Positions 45,544 through 53,738 of a stretch of 64,000 bases of DNA are shown one piece after another. Made by a program: the position numbers and the translations under genes. The notes beneath the pieces are model-generated. The model saw only the letters and a program-made list of their open reading frames with translations. It did no database searches and was not told the DNA's origin. Source of the DNA: Caulobacter sp. NIBR1757 (lineage in GTDB: Bacteria > Pseudomonadota > Alphaproteobacteria > Caulobacterales > Caulobacteraceae); assembly GCF_027912495.1 (NCBI RefSeq), contig NZ_CP115463.1:2193501-2257500 (forward strand), read 5' to 3'. Each line of letters opens with the position of its first letter. Position 1 is the first letter of the stretch.

Positions 45544-46686
45544 GTGGCGTTTCGCCAGGACACGTTCGGCGATCTGAAGGTGCCCCTCGCCTGGACGGCT
45601 GGGGTCGCCCTGGTCGTCTGCGTGATCATCGCCATCGCCCTGATGCTGTCGGACCGTCGCGGCACGGTCGAGAACACCGCCCAACAGGCCACCCAGACCG
45701 CCGTCGACAATGTCGTCGCCCCTGTCGGCGACGTGGTCGCCCAGCCCGGCCGCTGGATCAGCGGCGGCTTCTCCTGGCTGGGCAGCTATTTCGACGCGGC
45801 CGGCGAGAACCGCCGGTTGAAGAAGCAGTTGCAGGACGCCCATCGCGTCGAGGACCGGGCCCAGGCCCTGGCCCTCGAAAACGCCCGCCTGCGCACCATG
45901 CTGGGCGTCCGCACCGAGCCGGCCATGCCGATGGTCACGGCCAGGGTGGTGTTCGACGGTCGCGGGCCCTTCCGCCGGGCCCAGCTGGCCAATGCCGGCG
46001 CCGACAAGGGGGTGGCCATCGGCTATCCCGTCATCAGCGAGCGCGGCGTCATCGGCCGGGTGATCGGCGTCTCCTCGAACGCCAGCCGCATCCTGCTGCT
46101 CAAGGACGTCTCCTCCCGCACGCCGGTGATGATCGCCCGCAGCAACGCCCGTGCCATCCTGACGGGGGACGGCGGCGACAACCCGCGCCTCGACAACCTG
46201 CGCGGCCCGGATCCGGTGCAGCCGGGCGACCGGGTGCTGACCAGCGGCGACGGTGGCGTCTATCCGCGCGGCCTGCCGGTCGGCCGGGCCGTCAAGGGTC
46301 TCGACGGCCGCTGGCGGGTGGCGCTGGACAGCGATGCAACGGCGCTCGACTGGGTGCGGATCATCCAGTTCAAGGACTTCTCCCAGCTGGCCGACGACAA
46401 GGCCCTGAACTCCGGCGCCATGCCCGGTGTCAAGACCGAGGACCCGGCGGCCCTGGTCACCCGCACCATCCTGGCCCCGACCCCCAAGCCGCCGGCGACG
46501 CCGGCCGGGGCGACCGCGGCTCCGCCGGCAGCGACGCCCGCCGTGAAGACACAGACCCCGCCGGCCGCCAAGACGGCTACGCCGCCGACCCCGAAGACCG
46601 CCGCGCCGCCCCCGGCCGCCAAGTCCGCGCCGCCGCCCGCCAAGGCGGCGCCGAAGCCCGCCGCCACCCCCGGGGGCATGCCGTGA
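45544..46686 (+). CDS. mreC: Rod-shape-determining protein MreC
   Basis: A 380-residue periplasmic scaffold protein of the elongasome: a transmembrane segment near residues 17-38, a coiled coil near 75-115 (ENRRLKKQLQDAHRVEDRAQ), then the beta domain (AQLANAGADKGVAIGYPVIS, GVIGRVIGVSSNASRILLLK, GDRVLTSGDGGVYPRGLPVG). A long proline/alanine/lysine-rich tail (about 310-380) is an addition seen in several alphaproteobacteria. The start is GTG at 45544, and the stop overlaps mreD by 4 bp. Confidence 0.96.
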   Translation: MAFRQDTFGDLKVPLAWTAGVALVVCVIIAIALMLSDRRGTVENTAQQATQTAVDNVVAPVGDVVAQPGRWISGGFSWLGSYFDAAGENRRLKKQLQDAHRVEDRAQALALENARLRTMLGVRTEPAMPMVTARVVFDGRGPFRRAQLANAGADKGVAIGYPVISERGVIGRVIGVSSNASRILLLKDVSSRTPVMIARSNARAILTGDGGDNPRLDNLRGPDPVQPGDRVLTSGDGGVYPRGLPVGRAVKGLDGRWRVALDSDATALDWVRIIQFKDFSQLADDKALNSGAMPGVKTEDPAALVTRTILAPTPKPPATPAGATAAPPAATPAVKTQTPPAAKTATPPTPKTAAPPPAAKSAPPPAKAAPKPAATPGGMP

Positions 46687-47198
46687 GCCTGCAGGCCGCA
46701 CGGCCGCTCGATCCCTGGCGCTGGATGGGGGCGCCGGCCCTGATCTGCCTGGCCGCCACTCTTCTGCTTGGGCTGCCGTTCCGGCTGCTGGGCCTGCAGC
46801 TGCCCGAGCCGGTGTTTCCGATGATCTGCGTCTTCTCCTGGGCGGTGATCCGGCCCTCGATCCTGTCGCCGGTGGTCATCCTGCTGATCGGCCTGGTGCT
46901 GGATCTGCTGTGGGGGACGCCCTTCGGCCTCTGGGGCCTCTCCATGCTGATCGGTTATGGCCTGACCCTGGCCATGCGGGCGATGATGACCGGCCAGAGC
47001 CGGATGATGATGTGGATCTGGTACGTCGGGGTCACCGCCGTGGTGCTGGTCGCGGGCTTCCTGTTCACCATGCTTCACTCCGGCGCGACGCCCAACGTCG
47101 TCGGCGTGGTCTGGCAACTTCTCGCCACAGGTCTGCTGTACCCGTTCGCCCACCGCCTGATCGACCGCTTCGACGACGCGGATGTGAGGTTCCGGTGA
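46683..47198 (+). CDS. mreD: Rod-shape-determining protein MreD
   Basis: A 171-residue inner-membrane protein with about five to six hydrophobic segments (for example GAPALICLAATLLLGLPFRL and LSPVVILLIGLVLDLLWGTP). The core motif LLWGTPFGLWGLSMLIGYGL is typical of MreD. It bridges MreC and RodA-PBP2. The start is a GTG overlapping the mreC stop (GTGA), and the stop overlaps the next GTG (GTGA) in the same way, showing strict operon coupling. Confidence 0.93.
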   Translation: MSLQAARPLDPWRWMGAPALICLAATLLLGLPFRLLGLQLPEPVFPMICVFSWAVIRPSILSPVVILLIGLVLDLLWGTPFGLWGLSMLIGYGLTLAMRAMMTGQSRMMMWIWYVGVTAVVLVAGFLFTMLHSGATPNVVGVVWQLLATGLLYPFAHRLIDRFDDADVRFR

Positions 47199-49252
47199 GC
47201 GAGCCGTCGATCTTCTTCAGCGAGGTCAATCGCCGCCAGGGCGACTTCAACCGGCGCGCCTTCCTGCTCGGCGGCATCACCGGCCTGGGTCTGGCGGCGC
47301 TCGGCACGCGGCTGGCCTATCTGCAGGTGGTCGAGGCCCAGCGCTACCAGATGCTGGCCAGCTCCAACCAGTTCAACTTCATCATGGTGCCGCCGCCGCG
47401 CGGACGGGTCCTGGACCGCAACGGGGTGGTGCTGGCCTCGAACCGCCCCAACTTCCGGCTGACCGTCTATCGCGACACCGACACCGACGTCGAAAAGGTG
47501 GTCGCCAACCTGGCCCAGCTGGTGCCCATCGACCCGGCCAGGATCCCCAGGCTGATCAAGGACATCAAACGCGCGCCGAAGAAGGCCCCGGTGCCGGTCA
47601 TGGAAGACCTGACCTGGGAGCAGTTCACCCGCATCAACGTCCGCGCCCCGGAACTGCCGGGCGTTTCGGCCGACATGGCCGAGGTCCGCGTCTACCCCTA
47701 CGGCGGCGCCTTCGCCCACGTCATCGGCTATGTGGCCAAGGTCAACGACAAGGACATCAAGAAGATCAAGGACGCCGGGCAGCAGCCGGACCCGCTGCTC
47801 TACAACCCCGGCTTCCGCATCGGCCGCCAGGGCGTCGAGAAGGCCTTCGACCTGCAGCTGCGTGGCAAGGCCGGCGGCAAGAAGGTCGAGGTCGACGCCA
47901 AGGGCCGCGTCGTGGCCGAAGACCCGGGCGGCGACCTGCCGGCCGTGCCGGGCGACGAGATCAAGCTGACGCTCGATGTCGATGTGCAGCGCCGGGCCCT
48001 GGAAGTGTTCGGCGAGGAGAGCGGCGCGGCCGTTCTGATGGACTGCCGCACGGGCGATATCCTGTGCATGGCGTCGACGCCGTCGTTCGACGCCAACGGT
48101 TTTGTCCGGGGGCTGTCCGGACCGGAATACCGGGCTCTGGCGAACTACGAACGCAAGCCGCTGCTCGACAAGGCGCTGTCCGGCACCTACCCGGCCGGGT
48201 CCACCTTCAAGCCGACGACGGCGTTGGCGTTTCTGGCGGCGGGCATCAACCCGAAGGAGCGAGTAGTTTGCACGGGTGGCTACCACTACGGCAACCGCAC
48301 CTTCCGGTGCTGGAAGGCCGGAGGGCATGGCGCGCAGGACATGCACGACGCCATCAAGAACTCGTGCGATGTCTACTTCTACCACCTGTGCAACCGGGCC
48401 GGCATCGACCTGATCTCGGAGACGGCCAAGAAGCTGGGGTTCCAGACCGAGTTCGACATCGGCATCCCCGGCCAAAAGAAGGGTCTGATCCCCAGCAAGG
48501 CCTGGAAGCGGGAAGCCTACGCGAAGAACCCCAACCCCGACGCAAGAGTCTGGCATCTGGGTGAAACGCTATCCGTGGCGATCGGGCAGGGGGCCATCAC
48601 GGTCAACTGCCTGCAACTGGCCGTCGCGACAGCCCGTATCGCCAACGGGCGGAAGGCGTTGGAACCGCGGCTGATAAAGTCGGTCGGCGGCAAGGAGTTG
48701 CCGTCGGGCGCTGCGGTACCCGACCTGCCGATCCCGAAGGAACACCTCGACATCGTCCGCGCCGGCATGGCCGCCGTGGCCAACGACACCAGCGGCGGCG
48801 CCTATCGCCAGAGCCAGCTGGGCCTTGGCGACGTGCTGATGGCCGGCAAGACCGGCACCGCCCAGTCGCGGGACTACAAGGCCGGGGAGTCGCGCAAGAA
48901 CGCCGGCCTGGCCTGGTCGAAGAAGGACCACAACCTGTTCATCGCCTTCGCGCCGGTGGACAATCCCCGCTACGCCCTGGCCGTCATCGTTCAGCACGGC
49001 GGCGTCAGCGGCGCCCTGGCGGCCGCGCCGCGCGCCCGTGAAATCATGCGCACGGCCCTGCTCAAGGACCCGGAAATCCGGGCCCGGATCGAGCAGCCCC
49101 TGCCGCTGCCGGAACTCGACCCCGACGCCACCGTCGAAGGCGCCGAGCCCGACCTGCCGACCGAGGGGCTGGCCCCGCTGGCGACGCCGCCCGACAGCCC
49201 GGCCGTGGTCCCGCCGCCGACCGCCGCCGTTCCTGGAGGCCCCGGCCGATGA
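47195..49252 (+). CDS. mrdA: Penicillin-binding protein 2 (elongation transpeptidase)
   Basis: A 685-residue class B PBP that cross-links peptidoglycan during elongation. A membrane anchor lies near residues 25-43. The pedestal region begins with PPPRGRVLDRNGVVLASNRP. The transpeptidase motifs are SxxK in YPAGSTFKPTTAL near 340, the S-C-D motif in KNSCDVYFYHL near 390 (the SxN position) and KTG in VLMAGKTGTAQS near 550. The proline-rich tail after about 630 is an extension. The start is a GTG overlapping the mreD stop; the end overlaps rodA by ATGA. Confidence 0.96.
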   Translation: MSEPSIFFSEVNRRQGDFNRRAFLLGGITGLGLAALGTRLAYLQVVEAQRYQMLASSNQFNFIMVPPPRGRVLDRNGVVLASNRPNFRLTVYRDTDTDVEKVVANLAQLVPIDPARIPRLIKDIKRAPKKAPVPVMEDLTWEQFTRINVRAPELPGVSADMAEVRVYPYGGAFAHVIGYVAKVNDKDIKKIKDAGQQPDPLLYNPGFRIGRQGVEKAFDLQLRGKAGGKKVEVDAKGRVVAEDPGGDLPAVPGDEIKLTLDVDVQRRALEVFGEESGAAVLMDCRTGDILCMASTPSFDANGFVRGLSGPEYRALANYERKPLLDKALSGTYPAGSTFKPTTALAFLAAGINPKERVVCTGGYHYGNRTFRCWKAGGHGAQDMHDAIKNSCDVYFYHLCNRAGIDLISETAKKLGFQTEFDIGIPGQKKGLIPSKAWKREAYAKNPNPDARVWHLGETLSVAIGQGAITVNCLQLAVATARIANGRKALEPRLIKSVGGKELPSGAAVPDLPIPKEHLDIVRAGMAAVANDTSGGAYRQSQLGLGDVLMAGKTGTAQSRDYKAGESRKNAGLAWSKKDHNLFIAFAPVDNPRYALAVIVQHGGVSGALAAAPRAREIMRTALLKDPEIRARIEQPLPLPELDPDATVEGAEPDLPTEGLAPLATPPDSPAVVPPPTAAVPGGPGR

Positions 49253-50403
49253 CCATGTCCGCCCTCTCTCGTCCCGGCGAGCGCGACCGGCCGCTGATCA
49301 AGTTCCTCGAGATCGACTGGGTCTTCTGCCTGCTGCTGTGCCTGATCGCCGGGGCCGGGGCGCTGATCATGTACTACGTCGCCGGCTCCAGCTGGACGCC
49401 CTGGGCGGCCGCGCACCTGGTGCGCTACGGCATCTTCTTCGTGGCCATGATCATCCTGGCCATGTTCCCGCTGCGGGTCTGGTTCGAGGTGGCCTATCCC
49501 GTCTATGTCGCCGGCCTGCTTCTGCTGGTCGGGGTCGAGCTGGTCGGGGATGTGGCCAAGGGCGCCCAGCGCTGGCTGGAGATCGGCCCGGTGCGCTTCC
49601 AGCCGTCCGAGATCATGAAGGTCGGCATCGTGCTGGCCCTGGCGCGGTTCTACCACGGGGTTTCGGCCGAGAGCGCCCGGTTCAGCTGGTGGCTGCTGAT
49701 CCCGCTGGCCATGATCGCCGCTCCGACCCTGCTGGTCGCCCACCAGCCCGACCTCGGCACCGCCATCCTGATCGGCGCCACCGGCGTGGCCATCATGGTG
49801 CTGGCCGGGCTGGACTGGAAGTTGATCGCCGGCGGCGTCGTCGCCACCCTGGCCGCCCTGCCGCCGTTCATCTTCTTCGTGCTCCAGGAGTACCAGCGCA
49901 AGCGGATCCTGACCTTCCTGTCCCCGGAGAAGGACCCGTCCGGCGACGGCTATCACATCCTGCAGTCGAAGATCGCGCTCGGCTCCGGCGGCTTCCTCGG
50001 CAAGGGGCTGGGCCTCGGCAGCCAGAGTCAGCTCGACTACCTGCCCGAAAAGCACACCGACTTCATCTTCGCCGCCCTCTCCGAGCAGTTGGGCTTCCTC
50101 GGCGGCGCCACGGTGCTGCTGATCTATGTCGGGGTCATCTTCATGGCCCTGCGCATCGCCTCGGCCAGCCACAGCCACTTCGGCCGCCTGGGCTCGGCAG
50201 GGGTGACGGCGACCTTCGCCCTCTATGTGTTGATCAACGGCGCCATGGTCATGGGCATGGCGCCGGTCGTCGGCGTGCCGATGCCGCTGCTCAGCTATGG
50301 CGGCACCGTCATGATGACGGTGATGATCGGCTTCGGCCTCGTGCTGTCGACCCGCGTCCACCGCTACAGTGAAGTGACCAGCGGCCGGGGCAGCTTGCTC
50401 TAG
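49249..50403 (+). CDS. rodA: Peptidoglycan glycosyltransferase RodA
   Basis: A 384-residue SEDS-family polymerase with about ten membrane segments. Signatures: GAQRWLEIGPVRFQPSEIMK near residue 103, VAHQPDLGTAILIGATGVAI near 163, LPEKHTDFIFAALSEQLGFL near 265 and the C-terminal PVVGVPMPLLSYGGTVMMTV. It polymerises glycan strands together with PBP2. It has GGAGG upstream of the ATG that overlaps the mrdA stop. Its TAG stop shares a CTAG with the stop of the convergent gene. Confidence 0.97.
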   Translation: MTMSALSRPGERDRPLIKFLEIDWVFCLLLCLIAGAGALIMYYVAGSSWTPWAAAHLVRYGIFFVAMIILAMFPLRVWFEVAYPVYVAGLLLLVGVELVGDVAKGAQRWLEIGPVRFQPSEIMKVGIVLALARFYHGVSAESARFSWWLLIPLAMIAAPTLLVAHQPDLGTAILIGATGVAIMVLAGLDWKLIAGGVVATLAALPPFIFFVLQEYQRKRILTFLSPEKDPSGDGYHILQSKIALGSGGFLGKGLGLGSQSQLDYLPEKHTDFIFAALSEQLGFLGGATVLLIYVGVIFMALRIASASHSHFGRLGSAGVTATFALYVLINGAMVMGMAPVVGVPMPLLSYGGTVMMTVMIGFGLVLSTRVHRYSEVTSGRGSLL

Positions 50404-51047
50404 GCAGGCTTGCGGGCCGGAAGGGCGGCGATGGCGGTCAGCGCCCAGGCCAGGGCCAGTTCGACAATCAGCTTCGTGGTCTGGGTGACGACCAGAGTCT
50501 GACTGGCCGCCCGCGCCACGCCGTCCGGATCGAGGATGCCGCCGACGCTACCGAGGCCGCAGATGTCCCAGGTCGCCAGGGCAAAGAAGAAGGCGGCGGC
50601 GATCCGCCAGTGCGGCCCCCGACCGTCGGCGAAGGCCTGGCCGGTCAGGGCGGCGCGACCGAAGGCGATGAGGATCAGCCCCATGATCAGCACCCCCGTC
50701 ACGGCGAAGAAGGCCCGGTAGGGGCCGGGCAGGGCGGGGATGGCCCACAGGCCGATCCAGACCACCGCGCCGGCCAGGAACCAGCGGCGGAACGTCCGTG
50801 GGCCGTCTCCCGCGACCAGCGCCGCCCAGGCCAGGCACAGGGCGCCCAGGTGGAACGACAGCATCCAGACGATGGTCCGCGCCGCGCCCCAGATCAGGGT
50901 CAGGGCCGGAACCGCCTCGCCGCCGCCCACGTGCGCCAGGTGCCGTCGGTAGCCGGGCAGCACCAGCCAGTTGCCGAGCACGCAATAGGTCATCAGGACC
51001 AGGCCGATCAGGAACCAGATGCGCTGGGATTTGGCGGAGGGGCTCAT
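50400..51047 (-). CDS. Multi-pass membrane protein, unknown, in operon with MarR
   Basis: A 215-residue protein with about six hydrophobic segments (for example RIWFLIGLVLMTYCVLGNWL near 8, MLSFHLGALCLAWAALVAGD, AFFAVTGVLIMGLILIAFG). No family recognised; the topology resembles small heme- or cofactor-free membrane proteins of unknown role. The ATG overlaps the MarR stop (ATGA), so the regulator and this protein are made together. Its stop shares a CTAG with rodA. It may be an efflux or stress protein controlled by that MarR; this is inference. Confidence 0.65.
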   Translation of the reverse strand: MSPSAKSQRIWFLIGLVLMTYCVLGNWLVLPGYRRHLAHVGGGEAVPALTLIWGAARTIVWMLSFHLGALCLAWAALVAGDGPRTFRRWFLAGAVVWIGLWAIPALPGPYRAFFAVTGVLIMGLILIAFGRAALTGQAFADGRGPHWRIAAAFFFALATWDICGLGSVGGILDPDGVARAASQTLVVTQTTKLIVELALAWALTAIAALPARKPA

Positions 51048-51577
51048 GCCTGGGTCTCCAGTTCGGCGCCGCCCATGGCCCACAGCCCATCCTCGACCTT
51101 GCCGAGCAAGGTCACGGCGGTGCGGCGCTCGTCGGCAGTCAGCGGCGCGGTGAGGTCGGCCATGCGCTGGAAAATGTCCGGCAGGACCGTGTCGATCAGG
51201 GCCGCGCCGGCCGGGGTCAGGGCGATGGCCTTGCGGCGGCGATCGGCTCCACTGTCGGCATAAGCGACGAGGCCGTCCCGCATCAGGCCGTCGATCAGAC
51301 CGGTGACCGTTGCGCGGGTGACGCCCAGCCGGTCGGCGATTTCAGACGGCGCCATCGACGGGCGCTGAACGTCCAGCGCCATCAGCACGGAATAGCGGCC
51401 CGGCGACAGGCCGTGAGCCGCGAAGGCCTGGGCGAAGGCGCCCAGCATCTTCTTGGAAACCCGCAACAGATCCTGGGCGGCGGTGATGGCCGCGGGATCG
51501 AGATGGGCCAGGCGGTCAGGGCGGCTGGCGAGGGCTTCGAGGGCCGGTGTGTCGCGAAACGGAAGCTCGGAAACCAT
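51044..51577 (-). CDS. MarR family transcriptional regulator
   Basis: A 177-residue winged-helix regulator. The DNA-binding part shows APSEIADRLGVTRATVTGLI then DGLMRDGLVAYADSGADRRR (recognition helix and wing, with the MarR D..DRR motif), flanked by helices that form the dimer (residues 30-60 and 135-170). The start at 51577 lies next to a palindromic sequence that could be its own operator. It is co-translated with the downstream membrane protein. The ligand is unknown; MarR regulators commonly sense phenolics or oxidants. Confidence 0.9.
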   Translation of the reverse strand: MVSELPFRDTPALEALASRPDRLAHLDPAAITAAQDLLRVSKKMLGAFAQAFAAHGLSPGRYSVLMALDVQRPSMAPSEIADRLGVTRATVTGLIDGLMRDGLVAYADSGADRRRKAIALTPAGAALIDTVLPDIFQRMADLTAPLTADERRTAVTLLGKVEDGLWAMGGAELETQA

Positions 51578-51589
51578 GCGCCACCTTTT

Positions 51590-51606
51590 GATAAGTCGAC
51601 TAATAG
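51590..51606. promoter_or_regulatory. Probable MarR autoregulatory operator
   Basis: GATAAGTCGACTAATA is an imperfect palindrome centred on GTCGAC, located 13 bp upstream of the marR start in AT-rich sequence that also contains TAATAAAA. Its size and place fit a MarR dimer site covering the promoter. Assigned by pattern only. Confidence 0.45.
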
Positions 51607-51700
51607 TTAGCGCCCTAATAAAAGTCCGTCAAGGCGCCGCAACGGACGCGAACCTGCCCTTGCGGTCCCGAAAAACCTCCGCTCCACCAGACGGTTAGCG

Positions 51701-51951
51701 AATATGTCTAGACATATTCATCGACCGACGGCGGCCCTTTGGCTCGGATTTGTCGCATCCGGCTTCCGCGTAGGCGCGCCGTCTCACCGGGACATCAACA
51801 TTTCCCGCGTCGGCGCCTACGCCCTGTCAACGCCGGCGCCAACCTTCACAGCCCGGGTCGCAACGAAAATCCCACGCAGGATCAGAGATTTGCGGAGGAT
51901 GGTTATCTTCCCTGCGCGGGCCCGGGGTATAATCGTAAGCCGCTTCGATAA
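51701..51951 (-). repeat. Copy B of the dispersed ~250-bp element, opposite orientation to copy A
   Basis: Read on the minus strand this region repeats the plan of copy A. Block 1 (51926-51951) includes GGTATAAT on the plus strand. A 72-bp non-conserved spacer and block 2 (51835-51853) follow, then GCGTTGACAG, CGTAGGCG and GCCTACG motifs, and the palindrome (AATATGTCTAGACATATT, 51701-51718). Relative to copy A the GTTGACAG and CGTAGGCG modules are in swapped order. It fills the gap between marR (start 51577) and the gene ending at 51961. In this copy the TATAAT-like box points into the 3' end of a gene, so it is not simply that gene's promoter. Confidence 0.8.
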
Positions 51952-51960
51952 GCCCGGCCC

Positions 51961-53184
51961 TCAGGCTGCGGACCGTGCAGCGGTCAGGGGGGCGCCGCGC
52001 ACGGCGGCATGGGTCATGCCGGCCACGTCGGCGACGGCGAAGTAGTCCTCCGACGGCAGGCCCTGCACGGCCACGGCCGGAGCCAGCCCACGCGCCTGGC
52101 GACCGAAGTCGAGCAGGCTGGCGGCCAGTTTGGAAGCGTCGCCGGTGAGGTCTGCCACGTCCATGGTCACCCCGGCCAACCGGGCCCCGCGCAGGGGTTC
52201 CAGGGCGTCCTTGGACAGGCCGCCGCGCACGAAGACGCCACGGGTGAGGGTGCGCAGCAGGCCGACGACCTCGATCAACCGCCCCGGCGGCGTTCCGCGG
52301 TCGACGTCGTTGAGTTCGACCAGCAGGCCGCTGCGGGCCAGGTCCGGGGCCTGGCCGGCGGCGGCGATCAGCATGCCGCGGCCCTTGCGGGCCATCATGG
52401 TGCGGAAGGAGGCGGGCAGGATCAGCGGCGTGCGGGCCCGGTCCTGACCGGCCGGCAGGAAAAGTGAGCCATAGGTCATGGTCGCCTGGTCGATCTGTTC
52501 CAGTTCGTCGTCGCTGAGCTTGATCAGCTGGCGGGCGGCGAACACCCGGCCGCTGGCCTCGTCGGTGACGCTCGGCTCGACGCGCAGGGCGGCGGTGACC
52601 TGGTGGCGCAGGCTGATCAGATGTTCGAGGGAGAAGTCGATGCGCAGGCGGGCGCCGTTGGCGGTGACGAAGCTGGCCGGGTTGCGGCGGGCCTCCTCGC
52701 GCGGGTCGATGCCGAGGCGATGGGGCGAGTCCGGGGCGTCCTCGGTGCGCCGGGCGACGGCGATGACCCGCGGGTCCAGCGTGACGCAACGCAGCTCGTC
52801 GCCGGTGATGTCGGTGACCGTGCGCAGCTTCAGGTGCGAGGGTTTGGCCTCACCGAGGAAGTGGGTCAGCACCTCTTCCAGGATGCGCAGGGCCACGGCC
52901 TGGGAGGCGGCTCCGTGCTCGCTGGTCATGGCGATCAGGAAGTCGGTGTCGCCGATCCGATGGAAGATGTCGCCCGGCTGCAGGTGTTCGCCCATGCGGC
53001 GCTGGACATAGGCCCAGACGGCGCCGCGGTTCCGCTCCCAGCGCTCGCCGACCTTCTCGCGCACGGCGTCGACGCTGATGATGGTGATGGCCCCGCGCGC
53101 GGCCAGATCCGCGCCGCCCACCCTTTCGAGAACGGCGGCGACATCGGCGGCGGCGATGCGGTCGAGGGGCGATGCGTGCGTCAC
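51961..53184 (-). CDS. Hypothetical protein resembling a degenerate GGDEF/EAL protein
   Basis: A 407-residue protein without membrane segments. Residues about 30-115 (VREKVGERWERNRGAVWAYV, then GDIFHRIGDTDFLIAM) have the layout of a GGDEF domain, with the signature loop replaced. The C-terminal 110 residues (GVFVRGGLSKDALEPLRGAR, LAGVTMDVADLTGD, LLDFGRQARGLAPAVAVQGL) follow the outline of an EAL barrel without catalytic acidic clusters. I infer a catalytically dead c-di-GMP-type or scaffold protein. The start is a GTG; no clear ribosome-binding site is visible. Uncertain. Confidence 0.5.
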   Translation of the reverse strand: MTHASPLDRIAAADVAAVLERVGGADLAARGAITIISVDAVREKVGERWERNRGAVWAYVQRRMGEHLQPGDIFHRIGDTDFLIAMTSEHGAASQAVALRILEEVLTHFLGEAKPSHLKLRTVTDITGDELRCVTLDPRVIAVARRTEDAPDSPHRLGIDPREEARRNPASFVTANGARLRIDFSLEHLISLRHQVTAALRVEPSVTDEASGRVFAARQLIKLSDDELEQIDQATMTYGSLFLPAGQDRARTPLILPASFRTMMARKGRGMLIAAAGQAPDLARSGLLVELNDVDRGTPPGRLIEVVGLLRTLTRGVFVRGGLSKDALEPLRGARLAGVTMDVADLTGDASKLAASLLDFGRQARGLAPAVAVQGLPSEDYFAVADVAGMTHAAVRGAPLTAARSAA

Positions 53185-53360
53185 TGGGCCGCAAGGTGCC
53201 GCAAGGGCGCTTAACGGGCGGTATATATGCCCAGTCTGAGGTACGATATCGCTGTGGATTGTCGGCCCGCGTGGGCGCCTGGATTTCCGGCCGGTTGCGT
53301 CGCGTCCAGCAGGCCGGCTTGAGGGGATGCGGAACGCCCCGGTTTCGCTATAAGGCGCGG

Positions 53361-53738
53361 ATGGACAAGCTGTTTCTGGTGGCCGCCGGCGGGGCGGCGG
53401 GCTCGGTGGCCCGGTATCTCACCGGGACGCTGACCGCGCGCTGGGGCGGCTGGCCCTGGGCGACGCTGACGGTGAACATCCTCGGCGGCCTGCTCATGGG
53501 CCTGCTGATCGGGACCCTGGCCCTGCGCGGCGGCGAGGGGCAGGAGCGGCTTCGGCTGTTGCTGGGCGTCGGCTTCCTCGGCGGCTTCACCACCTTCTCG
53601 GCCTTCTCTCTGGAGGTCGCCAATATGATCGAGCGGCGCGACATGGCCGGCGCGGCGGGTTACGCCATCGTTTCGGTGACCCTGTCGGTCGCCGCCGTTT
53701 TTGCGGGGCTGATGCTGGCCCGGAGGGTTTTCGCGTGA
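53361..53738 (+). CDS. crcB: Fluoride efflux channel CrcB/Fluc
   Basis: A 125-residue membrane protein with four hydrophobic segments. Fluc motifs are GGAAGSVARYLTGTLTARWG near residue 9, TLTVNILGGLLMGLLIG near 36 (the conserved asparagine) and GVGFLGGFTTFSAFSLEVAN near 70. It exports fluoride as a dimer. The start at 53361 directly precedes the family-typical sequence. No fluoride riboswitch is recognisable upstream. The stop overlaps rluC by 4 bp (GTGA). Confidence 0.93.
   Translation: MDKLFLVAAGGAAGSVARYLTGTLTARWGGWPWATLTVNILGGLLMGLLIGTLALRGGEGQERLRLLLGVGFLGGFTTFSAFSLEVANMIERRDMAGAAGYAIVSVTLSVAAVFAGLMLARRVFA

Noticed and set aside
51704..52045. Protein-coding ORF starting at the palindrome (MSRHIH...) in copy B, and a similar MSRHIH start in copy A at 21297-21437
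   Set aside because: Both begin alike only because the palindrome contains ATG. Beyond it, indels break the frame between copies and no ribosome-binding site is present, so similarity is at DNA level, not protein level.
53200..53360. Possible fluoride riboswitch upstream of crcB
   Set aside because: I looked for the conserved crcB-motif core and found no matching pattern; the region is plain GC-rich leader with a TATATA stretch.
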